NCBI GenBank assembly: GCA_028290325.1
Contig: JAQGJY010000191.1
Span: 1-37,472 of the forward strand
Origin: Tardiphaga sp.
Lineage (GTDB): Bacteria; Pseudomonadota; Alphaproteobacteria; Rhizobiales; Xanthobacteraceae
Reading direction: 5' to 3'
DNA length: 37,472 nucleotides
The stretch's first letter is position 1; each line of letters starts with the position of its first letter. The notes below the pieces were generated by a model. It was not told the origin of the DNA. It did not search any database and worked only from the letters and a program-made list of their open reading frames with translations. A program made the position numbers and the translations under genes. Below, piece after piece: positions 24,467 to 34,680 of this stretch.

Positions 24467-26707
24467 ATGAGACCCGGAAATCGGCCAAAACACCCGACAC
24501 GATCCGCGACACCAAAGAAGCGGAATGCCGCCGCGACCCCGGCGTCGCCGCGTCCGCTCGCGCGCTCGGTGCCGAAATTGCCTGTACGCCGCGCGACAAC
24601 AGTGGACGTCGACGAGGTCGCACGCCATCGCGCGGAAACCGAAGCCGCGATCGCGCAAGCCCGCAGATCTCACGAGCGGCTGCGCGAGGCGATCGATCTG
24701 CTGCCGCAGGGCATCGTGTTTCTCGATGCCGAAGGCCGGTACATCCTCTGGAATAAAAAATATGCCGAAATCTATGACGGCACGTCCGATCTGTTCTCGC
24801 AGGGGACCCGCCTCGAGGACACGATTCGCGTCGGCGTCGCGCGCGGCGAATATCCAGAAGCGGCGGGCCGGGAAGAGGCCTGGCTCGCCGAACGCCTCGC
24901 CAAGCTGAGCCAACCGGGCGAGCGCCACGAGCAGGTGCTGGCCGATGGCCGCGTCATCCTGATCGAGGAGCGGCTGACCGACGATGGCGGCGTCATCGGC
25001 CTGCGAGTCGACATTACCGAGCTGAAGCAGCGCGAGGCGTCGTTCCGCCTGCTATTCGACGGCAATCCGGTGCCGATGATCGTGTGCGCCGCCGATGGCA
25101 CGCGCGTGCTCGCCGTCAACGATTCCGCCGTCGCGCATTACGGTTATTCGCGGTCGGATTTCGAGCGGCTGTCGATCGGGCAGTTGCAGGCGTTCGATGG
25201 CGGTCTCCCCTGGGCGGACGAGCAGAGCGAGGAAGACCGCGCCGCGCGGACCTGGAAGCACGTCAAAGCCGATGGATCGCTGATCGACCTTGCGATCTAT
25301 TCGCGGCATCTGACCTATGGCGACCAGCCGGCGGTGATGCTGGCGCTCATGGACATCACCGAACGCAAGCAGGCCGAATTGCGGCTCGCGTTCATGGCGG
25401 AGCACGACGGGCTCACCGGCCTGCCGAACCGCAATCTGCTGCGAAAACGCCTCGACGAAACGCTGTCGCTGACGCGACGCAGCGGCGCGCTGGCCGGCGT
25501 GCTGGTGCTGGGTCTCGATAATTTCAAGGCGGTGAATGACAGCCTCGGCCACGGCATCGGCGACAAGTTGCTGCGCGCCGTCGGACGGCGGCTGCGCTCG
25601 ACGTTGCGCGACGAGGACATCATCGCGCGGTTGAATTCCGACGAGTTCGCGATCATCCAGACCGGCGTGGAGCGGCCCGACGACGTGGTGCTGCTGGCGC
25701 GACGCCTGCTCGAAGCGATCGCCGAACCCTATCTGCTGGAAGGCCATTCGATCGTCATCGGCGCCAGCGTCGGCATCGCGATGGCGCCCGGCGACGGCGA
25801 CGAGTCCGACAAGCTGCTGAAGAACGCCGATATGGCGCTGTCGCGGGCCAAGGCCGAGCAGCGCGGCACCTTCAGCTTCTTTCAGGCCGACATGGATGCG
25901 CGCGCGCAGGCGCGGCGCCGCATCGAAATCGATCTGCGCGCCGCGATCCACAACAACGTGCTGCGGCCTTACTATCAGCCGCTGATCGATCTTTCGACCG
26001 GCCGCATCACCGGGGTCGAGGCGCTGGTGCGCTGGCCCGACGCCGAGCGCGGCATGATCTCGCCGGCGGAGTTCATCCCGGTCGCCGAAGATACCGGGCT
26101 CATCAATCCGCTCGGCGTGCAGATCCTGCGACGCGCGTGCAGCGATGCCGCGCACTGGGCCGACGATGTCAGTGTCGCGGTGAACCTGTCGCCGCTGCAA
26201 TTCGGCGTCGGTAATCTGTTATCGGTCGTGATGGATGCGCTGCGGCAATCCGGCCTGCCGGCGCGTCGTCTCGAACTGGAGATCACCGAGACGTTGTTGT
26301 TGAACAAGAGCGACGATGTGCTTTCAACGTTGCATGCGCTGCGCGCGCTCGGTGTCCGCATCTCGATGGACGATTTTGGCACCGGCTATTCGAGCCTGAG
26401 CTATCTTCGCAGCTTTCCGTTCGACAAAATCAAGATCGACCAATCCTTCGTGCGCGGCCTCGGCGATAATCGCGAAGGGCAGGCGATCGTGCGGGCCATC
26501 ATCAGTCTCGGCGTCAGCCTGGGCGTGACGATCACGGCCGAAGGCGTCGAGACCGAATCCGAATTGAGCTGTCTGCGGGCGGCCGGCTGCCATGAGGGGC
26601 AAGGCTATCTGTTCAGCGCCGCGCGGCCGAACGCGCAGATCGCGGCATTGCTTGCCGCGCAAAGCCAGGCCGACTCCATCACCGACCGGCTGCGCGTGGT
26701 GGCGTGA
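24467..26707 (+). CDS. PAS-PAS-GGDEF-EAL protein, probable c-di-GMP phosphodiesterase
   Basis: The protein has 746 residues and no membrane segment. A basic, Pro/Ala-rich N terminus (1-45) and a short coiled region lead to two PAS domains (about 73-190 and 192-305), each ending in a typical DITE(L/R)KQ. A GGDEF domain follows (about 308-470), then EAL (about 485-730). The cyclase signature is NSDEF at 390-394 instead of GGDEF, so synthesis activity is likely lost, but the inhibitory-site RDED lies exactly five residues before it. The EAL part keeps EALVRW, NLSPLQF, ELEITE, DDFGTGYSSL, KIDQSFV and EGVET, so hydrolysis is likely. GTG at 24464 directly before the ATG is also possible. Confidence 0.9.
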   Translation: MRPGNRPKHPTRSATPKKRNAAATPASPRPLARSVPKLPVRRATTVDVDEVARHRAETEAAIAQARRSHERLREAIDLLPQGIVFLDAEGRYILWNKKYAEIYDGTSDLFSQGTRLEDTIRVGVARGEYPEAAGREEAWLAERLAKLSQPGERHEQVLADGRVILIEERLTDDGGVIGLRVDITELKQREASFRLLFDGNPVPMIVCAADGTRVLAVNDSAVAHYGYSRSDFERLSIGQLQAFDGGLPWADEQSEEDRAARTWKHVKADGSLIDLAIYSRHLTYGDQPAVMLALMDITERKQAELRLAFMAEHDGLTGLPNRNLLRKRLDETLSLTRRSGALAGVLVLGLDNFKAVNDSLGHGIGDKLLRAVGRRLRSTLRDEDIIARLNSDEFAIIQTGVERPDDVVLLARRLLEAIAEPYLLEGHSIVIGASVGIAMAPGDGDESDKLLKNADMALSRAKAEQRGTFSFFQADMDARAQARRRIEIDLRAAIHNNVLRPYYQPLIDLSTGRITGVEALVRWPDAERGMISPAEFIPVAEDTGLINPLGVQILRRACSDAAHWADDVSVAVNLSPLQFGVGNLLSVVMDALRQSGLPARRLELEITETLLLNKSDDVLSTLHALRALGVRISMDDFGTGYSSLSYLRSFPFDKIKIDQSFVRGLGDNREGQAIVRAIISLGVSLGVTITAEGVETESELSCLRAAGCHEGQGYLFSAARPNAQIAALLAAQSQADSITDRLRVVA

Positions 26708-26759
26708 CGCAATCCAAGCCGCCTTCCGGTTTTTCGAACGCCCGGGCGGAACCGACGCT

Positions 26760-28565
<1,806 letters not shown>

Positions 28566-28687
28566 CCGCGCGGGATAGCATTGGCACCCCGATGCAGCAA
28601 GCATAGCGGGCCGAAACCCGGCCTCGCTCAATCGTGACTGTCCCGGCGAATTCCCTCGCTCGCGGAAATGCTCTAGGGATCGCCCCG

Positions 28688-30346
28688 ATGGCCAAGAACT
28701 CTCGAAACCTCCCTGTTCAGAAACCAGCGCTCCGCAAGATTCCCTCTCCGGCCGGGCGTCGTCGCGTCCGGCCATTACGTCGCGTGGCGGCGTGGCTCGC
28801 GGCCATGACGCGCGACGCCAGCGCCGGCACCGCGCTGGCGCTATGGTTCGTCACCGCGCATGTGGTGCTCTGGACCGTCATCCTTGTCATCCTCAAGGGC
28901 CGGCAGGACGTCCATTTCGATATCGCCGAAGCCTATGGCTGGGGTCAGCGGTTTCTGTTCGGCTATGGCAAGCATCCGCCTTTGTCCGGCTGGATCGCCG
29001 GGCTCTGGTTCCGGGTGTTTCCGGTCGCCGACTGGGCCGCTTATGCGCTGGCGATGGCGGTGTGCGGTTTCGGTATGGCGACGACGTGGGCCATTGCGCT
29101 GAAGGTGGTCGATCGGCGGCGCGCATTTCTCGTGCTGGTGATGGTCGCGGTCTATCCGATCTTCAATTTCAAGGGCTTCAAATACAACGCCGACCTGCTG
29201 CAATTGGCGACGCTGCCGCTGCTGGTGCTCGCTTATCTGCACGCTTTCGAGAAAAAGACCGCCTGGAGCGGCGTCGCCCTCGGCCTTGCCGCGATGCTGG
29301 CCTTGATGACCAAATACTGGGTCGTCACCATGATCGGGGCGATTGGCATCGCGGCGTTGCTGCACCCGCAGCGCATGGCCTTTCTGCGCTCACCGGCGCC
29401 GTGGGTCGCGATCGTCACGGGCGTGGTGGCGATGGCTCCGCATCTGGTCTGGCTGTGGCAGGTCGATTTCGAGCCCTTCGCCTATGCCGGCGGCACCTAC
29501 ACGATCGAAAGCCGCAGAGACGCCTTGCAGATCATCCTGGGCTATCTCAGCCACAACGCCGCAATGCTGGCCGTCCCGGTCGGGCTCGCGGCGCTGGCGC
29601 TGGGCTGGCGACCCCGCAGGCTGCCGGACCTCATTCGGCGTCCGCTCGACTGGGTGACGCGGACGTGGGCGCGCGAGCCCAATCCGGGCCTCAATGTTTC
29701 GCAGGCGCTCAATGTCTGGGTCATTCAGGCCGTGGTCGCGATCGGGCCGCCGCTCGGCGCGTGGGCGTTCCACATCTATCTCAAGACCGACTGGGGCATC
29801 TCGCTGTTCTTCCTGGTGCCGCTGGCGCTGGTCGCGTTGCCGTGGCTGCGGGTGCAGATGGCCGCGCCGGCGCGGCTGGCGGCGATCTGGCTGGTGATGA
29901 GTCTCGTCACGCTGGCGGCGGCGCCGCGGATCGCGGCCTATACCGAGATGCTCAATGCCGCCGACGCCGAAGGCTATGGATCGCGCTCGCAACTGGCGCG
30001 GCAGCTGACCGAGTTATGGCGCCAGCGCTTCGCGACGCGGTGGGAAGTGGTGGCCGCCGAGACCGAGGCCGGCGGGCCGATCGGCTTCTACGCGCCGGAT
30101 CATCCGTTGATGTTGCAGCCGACCGATCATTTCGGCTCGGGGCTGACATCGCTGGCGGAGGCCAAAGAGAAGGGCTTCATCGGCGTCTGCGAGGTCGGCG
30201 ACCATCGCTTCGCGGCGTGCGAGGCCTGGATGGCGGCCAACGCCGTGATGGCCGAGCGGCTCAACATCACGACGCGGCGGATCGTCAATGGCGCGATCGC
30301 GGCTCCGAGCAGCTGGCGGGTCTATATCGTCGCGCCGACGCGGTAG
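28688..30346 (+). CDS. GT39/ArnT-like membrane glycosyltransferase (GT-C fold)
   Basis: This inner-membrane protein of 552 residues has a basic N terminus (1-45) and about 11 hydrophobic segments. The first large external loop contains DVHFDIAEAYGWGQRFLFGYGKHPPLSGW-type residues; the acidic residues and KHPP match the catalytic loop of PMT/ArnT GT-C enzymes, which use polyprenyl-phosphate sugars. A soluble C-terminal part of about 130 residues (from about 420) would face the periplasm. The start ATG at 28688 has TAGGGAT about eight bases upstream. The acceptor (lipid A, protein or polysaccharide) cannot be deduced. It stands alone. Confidence 0.82.
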   Translation: MAKNSRNLPVQKPALRKIPSPAGRRRVRPLRRVAAWLAAMTRDASAGTALALWFVTAHVVLWTVILVILKGRQDVHFDIAEAYGWGQRFLFGYGKHPPLSGWIAGLWFRVFPVADWAAYALAMAVCGFGMATTWAIALKVVDRRRAFLVLVMVAVYPIFNFKGFKYNADLLQLATLPLLVLAYLHAFEKKTAWSGVALGLAAMLALMTKYWVVTMIGAIGIAALLHPQRMAFLRSPAPWVAIVTGVVAMAPHLVWLWQVDFEPFAYAGGTYTIESRRDALQIILGYLSHNAAMLAVPVGLAALALGWRPRRLPDLIRRPLDWVTRTWAREPNPGLNVSQALNVWVIQAVVAIGPPLGAWAFHIYLKTDWGISLFFLVPLALVALPWLRVQMAAPARLAAIWLVMSLVTLAAAPRIAAYTEMLNAADAEGYGSRSQLARQLTELWRQRFATRWEVVAAETEAGGPIGFYAPDHPLMLQPTDHFGSGLTSLAEAKEKGFIGVCEVGDHRFAACEAWMAANAVMAERLNITTRRIVNGAIAAPSSWRVYIVAPTR

Positions 30347-30408
30347 GCCATGCTTTCTGCGTGAAAGCGAGGACCGAGCTGTTCTCGGAATGGCGAAACG
30401 ACGACGCG

Positions 30409-30705
30409 TTAATCGCCTTCGCCGAATTTGTTGCCGACGAGTTCGGCGATCGCGGTCATGGCGGCCTCGGCCTCGGGGCCCTTGGCCGTGACCACGATGC
30501 TGGTGCCGACGCCGGCGGACAGCATCATCAGCCCCATGATCGACGCCCCGCCGACGGTCTCGCCGCCGCGCGTCACGGTGATATCGGCATTGAAGCGCTC
30601 GACCATCTGGACGAATTTGGCGGAGGCGCGGGCATGCAGGCCGCGTTTGTTGAGAATAGCAAGCTCGCGCGTCAGCACGCCCGATGTTTCGGAGTCCGTG
30701 CTCAT
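30409..30705 (-). CDS. ptsH: HPr phosphocarrier of the regulatory PTS
   Basis: This small cytoplasmic carrier of 98 residues has the phosphorylatable His25 in RGLHARASAKF and the HprK target Ser55 in GGASIMGLM. It takes phosphate from enzyme I and passes it to EIIA. Its ATG overlaps the stop of the EIIA gene (ATGA). The N terminus is about ten residues longer than in enteric HPr. As the last gene of the chvI-chvG-hprK-EIIA-HPr series it belongs to a PTS with no sugar permease in sight, so its role is regulatory. Confidence 0.95.
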   Translation of the reverse strand: MSTDSETSGVLTRELAILNKRGLHARASAKFVQMVERFNADITVTRGGETVGGASIMGLMMLSAGVGTSIVVTAKGPEAEAAMTAIAELVGNKFGEGD

Positions 30706-31103
30706 TTGCCGGCGAGTACCCGGCTGGCGATGGTGACGTATTTGCGGCCAGCTTCCTGCGCCATCGCGATGGCGTCGGGCAACGTTTTGTCGTCGCGGAC
30801 CTTGGCGAGCTTGACCAGCATCGGCAGGTTGATGCCCGCAAGCACCTCCACCTTCGGTCGGCTCATGCAGGAAATCGCGAGATTTGACGGTGTGCCACCG
30901 AACATGTCGGTGAGAATGGCGACGCCATCGCCGCTATCGACGCGGTTGACCGCCTCGATGATATCGCTGCGACACAAGTCGGAATCGTCCTCGGCGCCGA
31001 TCGTAACGGCTTCGATTTGTTTTTGCGGACCCATTACGTGCTCAAGCGCCGCCTTGAACTCGTCGGCGAGGCGCCCGTGGGTCACAAGTACCAGACCAAT
31101 CAT
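30702..31103 (-). CDS. PTS EIIA component, mannose family (regulatory)
   Basis: This cytoplasmic phosphocarrier of 133 residues has the active-site His9 in LVLVTHGRLADEF, followed by the family's ILTDMFGGTPSNLA loop. It receives phosphate from HPr. No EIIB, EIIC or EIID genes are near, which fits the alphaproteobacterial pattern in which this protein serves signalling rather than transport. The start at MIGLVLV (31103) has GAGGAG ten to twelve bases upstream on its strand; the in-frame start at 31157 adds an unrelated leader. Confidence 0.93.
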   Translation of the reverse strand: MIGLVLVTHGRLADEFKAALEHVMGPQKQIEAVTIGAEDDSDLCRSDIIEAVNRVDSGDGVAILTDMFGGTPSNLAISCMSRPKVEVLAGINLPMLVKLAKVRDDKTLPDAIAMAQEAGRKYVTIASRVLAGK

Positions 31104-31163
31104 CGGAAACTCCTCGTGGGTGCCTTGTGCACCGCACGAAACGGCCACTTTGACCATCCAGAG

Positions 31164-31180
31164 CCCCTACGCAAGAGGGG
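31164..31180. repeat. CCCCT-ACGCAAG-AGGGG hairpin between hprK and EIIA genes
   Basis: CCCCT (31164-31168) and AGGGG (31176-31180) flank a loop containing GCAAG, the same loop core as the palindrome inside hrpB. It lies in the 185-base gap that divides hprK from the EIIA gene on the operon strand and could be an mRNA processing or repeat element. Confidence 0.5.
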
Positions 31181-31288
31181 ATCGTGCTTTGACGCCGGGA
31201 ATTCGCGCAAAATGCGGCCGGCGGGGATGGTTCATCAGGTGGCAAGTGTGAGGCTTATATGGTTACCAATCCGCTTCCGGCAATCAGA

Positions 31289-31753
31289 TCATTCGCCGGT
31301 GGTTAAGGCTTCCGGTAGCGTCAATACCGCCAGAACGAGCATCAAAGCGTTTTCGCCGGCCGCCACCGGCACGCGGGGCAGGGTGATGCCAAGCAGTGTG
31401 GTTTGCAGGGCGTTCCGCGTTGGTAACCGGGCCGCGTCGGAGGCCGCCAGATCGACCACGAGCCCGACCGGCGCGGACGGTACGGAGTCGCAGCGGCGAA
31501 TGCCGAGGCCACGCACCTCGATCAGACCGGCCAATGCCGAGACCGACCGGGCGACCAGCGCATCGCCGTCGCGATCCAGATAGATCCGGTCGACACCGAC
31601 CAGGGTTGCTGCGGGAATTTGCCGCGCCCGCCCGGCCAGGATCAACTGAAGCGCCAGCCGCGACTTGCCGGAGCCCGACGGGCCACGGATCAGCACCGCC
31701 ACATAACCTACTTGCACGGCCGAGGCGTGAACGGTGGGCGGCTCCGTGCTCAT
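31289..31753 (-). CDS. hprK: HPr kinase/phosphorylase, short alphaproteobacterial form
   Basis: The protein has 154 residues and consists only of the catalytic domain. Walker A GPSGSGKS is at 24-31 and the HprK signature EVRGLGI at 79-85, with LVVDL after it. A His in VHASAV just before the P-loop corresponds to the family's conserved His. Firmicute HprK has about 310 residues with an extra N-terminal domain; this short form is usual in alphaproteobacteria. It phosphorylates and dephosphorylates HPr on Ser55. Its ATG overlaps the stop of chvG (ATGA), so kinase and sensor are translationally coupled. Confidence 0.93.
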   Translation of the reverse strand: MSTEPPTVHASAVQVGYVAVLIRGPSGSGKSRLALQLILAGRARQIPAATLVGVDRIYLDRDGDALVARSVSALAGLIEVRGLGIRRCDSVPSAPVGLVVDLAASDAARLPTRNALQTTLLGITLPRVPVAAGENALMLVLAVLTLPEALTTGE

Positions 31754-33606
31754 GTCGCGGGCAGCCGCACGACAAAGCGCGCGCCGGCGAAGCCCATGTT
31801 GTCGATGTCGTCATCCTCGTCGGTGACGACCTTGGCCGGTTCCGGGCCGGGACGGTTTTCGGCCCAGATGCGGCCGCGATGCGCCTCGATGATCTGCTTG
31901 GAGATCGACAGGCCCAGACCGGAATTCTGGCCGAAGCCCTGGTGCGGCCGGTCGGTATAGAACCGCTCGAAGATGCGCTCCAGGGCGTCCGGCCGGATGC
32001 CGGGGCCGTCATCGTCGATCACGATTTCGATCTCGGTTTTCAATCGCCGGCACAGCGCGCGGACCTTGCCGCCGGGCGGCGAGAACGACTGCGCGTTCAT
32101 CAGCAGGTTCGAGATCACCTGACCGAGGCGGGAATCATGACCGGGGACGGAGAAGGTGTCCGACGCCGACCCTTCGAAGCGGATCTGGACGCCGACGTCG
32201 TGGCCCAGTTTGGTTTCGTTGGCGACCGAGGCCAATGTGGTCAGCAGCCGGCGCATATTGACCGGCGCGACGTCGTTGCGCTGCAATTCGGCGTCGAGCC
32301 GGCTGGCGTCGGAAATGTCGGAGATCAGCCGGTCGAGGCGCTTGACGTCGTGCTCGATCACTTCGAGCAAACGCGCGCGTGAGGTCTCGTTGCGCGCCAG
32401 CGGCAGCGTCTCGACGGCGGAGCGCAGCGAAGTCAGCGGGTTCTTCAACTCGTGGGAGACGTCGGCGGCGAAGGCCTCGATCGCCTCGATGCGGTTGTAC
32501 AACGCGTCGGTCATATCGCGCAGCGCGCCGGACAGATGCCCGATCTCGTCGCGGCGATTGGTGAAATCGGGGATCTCGACGCGGGTCTTGATGCGGCGGC
32601 GGACGCGCTCGGCGGAATCCGCCAGGCGGCGCACCGGGCCCGCGATGGTCGAAGCGAGCAGCAAAGACAGCACGATCATCACGACCATGGCGACGCCGAA
32701 CACTTTCAGGATGGCGAGGCGCTCAGCCGTGACCATCTGGTCGATGTCATCGCCCTGCGTTGACAGCATCAAGGCGCCGTGCACGGCCCGAAAGCGCTGC
32801 ACCGGCACCGCGACCGAGACGATCACCTCACCGCGATCGTTGATGCGGACCATGCTGTCCTTCTGGCCATCCAGCGAGCGCTGAACCTCCTGATAGCCAT
32901 TGCCGTTTTCCGGGCCGAGTTCGCGATACAGTGGCAGGTCGCCGCGATTGAGCCAGGTCCGCACCGCGATCATGGTGCGTTCGGCGAAGCCGGGCTTCTC
33001 GGTGGTCGGCGGCGGCAGTTCGAAGCGCAGCACGTCGCCACGGCCGTAAAGGTTGCGGCTGTCGAGCAGCAGCACGCCATCGCGATCGTAGATGCGGGCG
33101 CGGGTCTTGGTCGGCGAGATCAGCCGGCGCAGCACCGGCGCGACGCGCTCGGGATTGATCGGGAAATCGAGGCCGGAATATTCGTCCGGCACGCCGTAGG
33201 TTTCGCCGGGCTTGAGATCGAGCAACCGTTCGGGATCGATCGTCAGCGTGTTGGTCTCGACGGTCGCCGACGCGGCGATGGCGCCCGCGATAATCTCGGC
33301 CTGGGTCAGAAGACTTTGCGCCCGCGCGTCGATCAGGCCGGCCCGGAACTGCGACAGGTAAAGAATGCTCGAGACCAGCGCGACCAGCCCGAGCAGGTTG
33401 AGCGAGACGATGCGCCGCGTCAGGCTCGAAAAGGTCAGTGCGAGGAAAAACTGTCCGGCGCGGCGCGCCCAGCCGAGCGGCCGTTCCCAGCCGCGCACGG
33501 CGCGATTGTCGTCGCCGCCCGCCGCGTCGCGATCGGAGAAGCCGTCGGAACCGGGCGGCACGCGCTTGCGGTCCGCGGTGTCCTCGCGTTGCGTTCGATC
33601 AAGCAA
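31750..33606 (-). CDS. chvG: Sensor histidine kinase ChvG
   Basis: This inner-membrane sensor of 618 residues belongs to the ChvG/ExoS/BvrS group, which reports acid or envelope state and, in Rhizobiales, controls envelope and host-interaction genes. A cytoplasmic N tail (1-65), membrane helix (about 68-86), periplasmic sensor region (about 87-298), second helix (about 299-322), HAMP (about 323-375), H-box with His385 in FAADVSHELKNPL and an ATPase domain with NLLMNAQSFSPP, DDDGPGI and GLGLSISKQI are all visible. The start appears to be TTG at 33606 with GAGGG upstream; a GTG 15 codons in is possible. It is downstream of chvI, from which two repeats separate it. Confidence 0.93.
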   Translation of the reverse strand: MLDRTQREDTADRKRVPPGSDGFSDRDAAGGDDNRAVRGWERPLGWARRAGQFFLALTFSSLTRRIVSLNLLGLVALVSSILYLSQFRAGLIDARAQSLLTQAEIIAGAIAASATVETNTLTIDPERLLDLKPGETYGVPDEYSGLDFPINPERVAPVLRRLISPTKTRARIYDRDGVLLLDSRNLYGRGDVLRFELPPPTTEKPGFAERTMIAVRTWLNRGDLPLYRELGPENGNGYQEVQRSLDGQKDSMVRINDRGEVIVSVAVPVQRFRAVHGALMLSTQGDDIDQMVTAERLAILKVFGVAMVVMIVLSLLLASTIAGPVRRLADSAERVRRRIKTRVEIPDFTNRRDEIGHLSGALRDMTDALYNRIEAIEAFAADVSHELKNPLTSLRSAVETLPLARNETSRARLLEVIEHDVKRLDRLISDISDASRLDAELQRNDVAPVNMRRLLTTLASVANETKLGHDVGVQIRFEGSASDTFSVPGHDSRLGQVISNLLMNAQSFSPPGGKVRALCRRLKTEIEIVIDDDGPGIRPDALERIFERFYTDRPHQGFGQNSGLGLSISKQIIEAHRGRIWAENRPGPEPAKVVTDEDDDIDNMGFAGARFVVRLPAT

Positions 33607-33625
33607 GGCTAACCCTCGTCCGCGA

Positions 33626-33677
33626 CCATCCTCGAGGCTCGCCGTTGATAAAGAACGGCTCGCATCTCAGGATGACG
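33626..33677. repeat. CATCCTCGAGG...CTCAGGATGACG repeat between chvI and chvG
   Basis: The outer arms CATCCTCGAG and CTCAGGATG are inverted and nearly exact. Inside, GCCGTT (33641-33646) pairs perfectly with AACGGC (33654-33659) over the loop GATAAAG. CATCCTTCGAGGC...CTCAGGATGACG repeats are familiar from Bradyrhizobium-type genomes (from memory). It lies on the chvI-chvG transcript. Confidence 0.7.
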
Positions 33678-33690
33678 TTTCGCCTACCGC

Positions 33691-33737
33691 CGTCACCCAG
33701 AGGTGCCGAAGCGAAGCGGAGGCCTCGATCGGCGACG
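33691..33737. repeat. GTCACCC-AGAGG...GGCCTCGATCGGCGACGG repeat between chvI and chvG
   Basis: A second repeat of different sequence follows 13 bases on. CGTCACCCAGAGGTGCC at the left and GGAGGCCTCGATCGGCGACGG at the right are imperfectly inverted, with GAAGCGAAGC in the centre. The form matches the GTCACCC(T)GAGG...CCTCGAAGGGCGACGG elements common in this family (from memory). The two together make a mosaic of unrelated repeats in one gap. Confidence 0.6.
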
Positions 33738-33773
33738 GCGATGCATCCGGGATATGATGCCACCCAGTGCGTC

Positions 33774-34475
33774 TCAAGTTTCCTTGAAACGATAGCCGAC
33801 GCCGTACAACGTCTCGATCATTTCGAAATCGTCATCGACGACCTTGAACTTTTTGCGAAGCCGCTTGATGTGGCTATCGATGGTGCGGTCATCGACATAG
33901 ACCTGATCGTCATAGGCCGCGTCCATCAACGCGTTGCGGCTCTTGACCACGCCGGGCCGAGTCGCCAGCGCCTGCAAGATCAGGAATTCGGTGACGGTGA
34001 GCGTTACCGCCTCGTTCTTCCAAGTGCAGGTGTGACGCTCCGGGTCCATCCGCAGCAGGCCGCGATCCAGCGCCTTGGCATCATTTTCCTTCGGCGTGGC
34101 GGTCGGGTCTTTCGGCGCGGCGCGGCGCAAGACGGCCTTGACGCGCTCGACCAGCAAACGCTGCGAGAATGGTTTGCGGATGAAATCGTCGGCGCCCATC
34201 TTCAGGCCGAACAACTCGTCGATCTCTTCGTCCTTGGAAGTCAGGAAGATCACCGGCAGGTCCGACTTCTGGCGCAGCCGACGCAGCGTCTCCATGCCGT
34301 CCATGCGCGGCATCTTGATATCGAGGATCGCCATGTCCGGCGGACTGGTGCGAAAACCGTCGAGCGCGGAGGCGCCGTCGGTGTAAGTCATGATGCGGTA
34401 GCCTTCGGCTTCCAGCGCGATCGAGACCGAGGTGAGAATGTTGCGGTCGTCATCGACCAGGGCGATTGTGGGCAT
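33774..34475 (-). CDS. chvI: Response regulator ChvI (OmpR family)
   Basis: This DNA-binding regulator of 233 residues has a receiver domain with the acidic pocket VDDD (8-10), phospho-acceptor Asp52 in AILDIKMPRMDG, Thr79 and Lys101 (KPFSQRL). A C-terminal winged helix follows, with VTEFLILQALATRPG and the recognition region DDRTIDSHIKRLRKKF. It is the partner of ChvG. The start MPTIALVDDD at 34475 matches the receiver fold; the longer frame to 34568 does not. It is first in the chvI-chvG-hprK-EIIA-HPr series and divergent from hugZ and pckA, an arrangement that recalls rhizobia, where chvI and pckA are neighbours. Confidence 0.95.
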   Translation of the reverse strand: MPTIALVDDDRNILTSVSIALEAEGYRIMTYTDGASALDGFRTSPPDMAILDIKMPRMDGMETLRRLRQKSDLPVIFLTSKDEEIDELFGLKMGADDFIRKPFSQRLLVERVKAVLRRAAPKDPTATPKENDAKALDRGLLRMDPERHTCTWKNEAVTLTVTEFLILQALATRPGVVKSRNALMDAAYDDQVYVDDRTIDSHIKRLRKKFKVVDDDFEMIETLYGVGYRFKET

Positions 34476-34680
34476 GAGCCTCTGCTTTCCGAAGCGGGTA
34501 TGTGGCCTTAATAACGGCGGCGACCGATCCCGGCGCGTCGCTGGCCTTTCAACACGGTCCACGAGCAATGCAAGGTGGGCGCAAATGTGGCCGGGTTCCG
34601 TGGCATGTAAATATACAACACCGACTTCAGTTCCTATAAACCGACTTCGACTGCCCCGAAAGGGGGCAGGCTATATTTGA
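34476..34680. promoter_or_regulatory. Divergent control region chvI/hugZ with direct repeats and hairpin
   Basis: ACCGACTTC occurs twice, at 34620-34628 and 34640-34648, exactly 20 bases (two helical turns) apart, as OmpR-family regulators often need. Next to it CTGCCCC (34651-34657) and GGGGCAG (34663-34669) form a perfect 7-bp hairpin with loop GAAAG. Then comes AGGCTATATT (34668-34677), which contains a good -10-like TATATT and recurs before pckA. If TATATT is the hugZ -10, its transcript would begin near 34684. Confidence 0.5.

Noticed and set aside
28792..31251. Open frame of 819 residues on the plus strand over the glycosyltransferase and PTS genes
   Set aside because: It runs out of frame through the glycosyltransferase gene and antisense to HPr and EIIA, with no recognisable domain.
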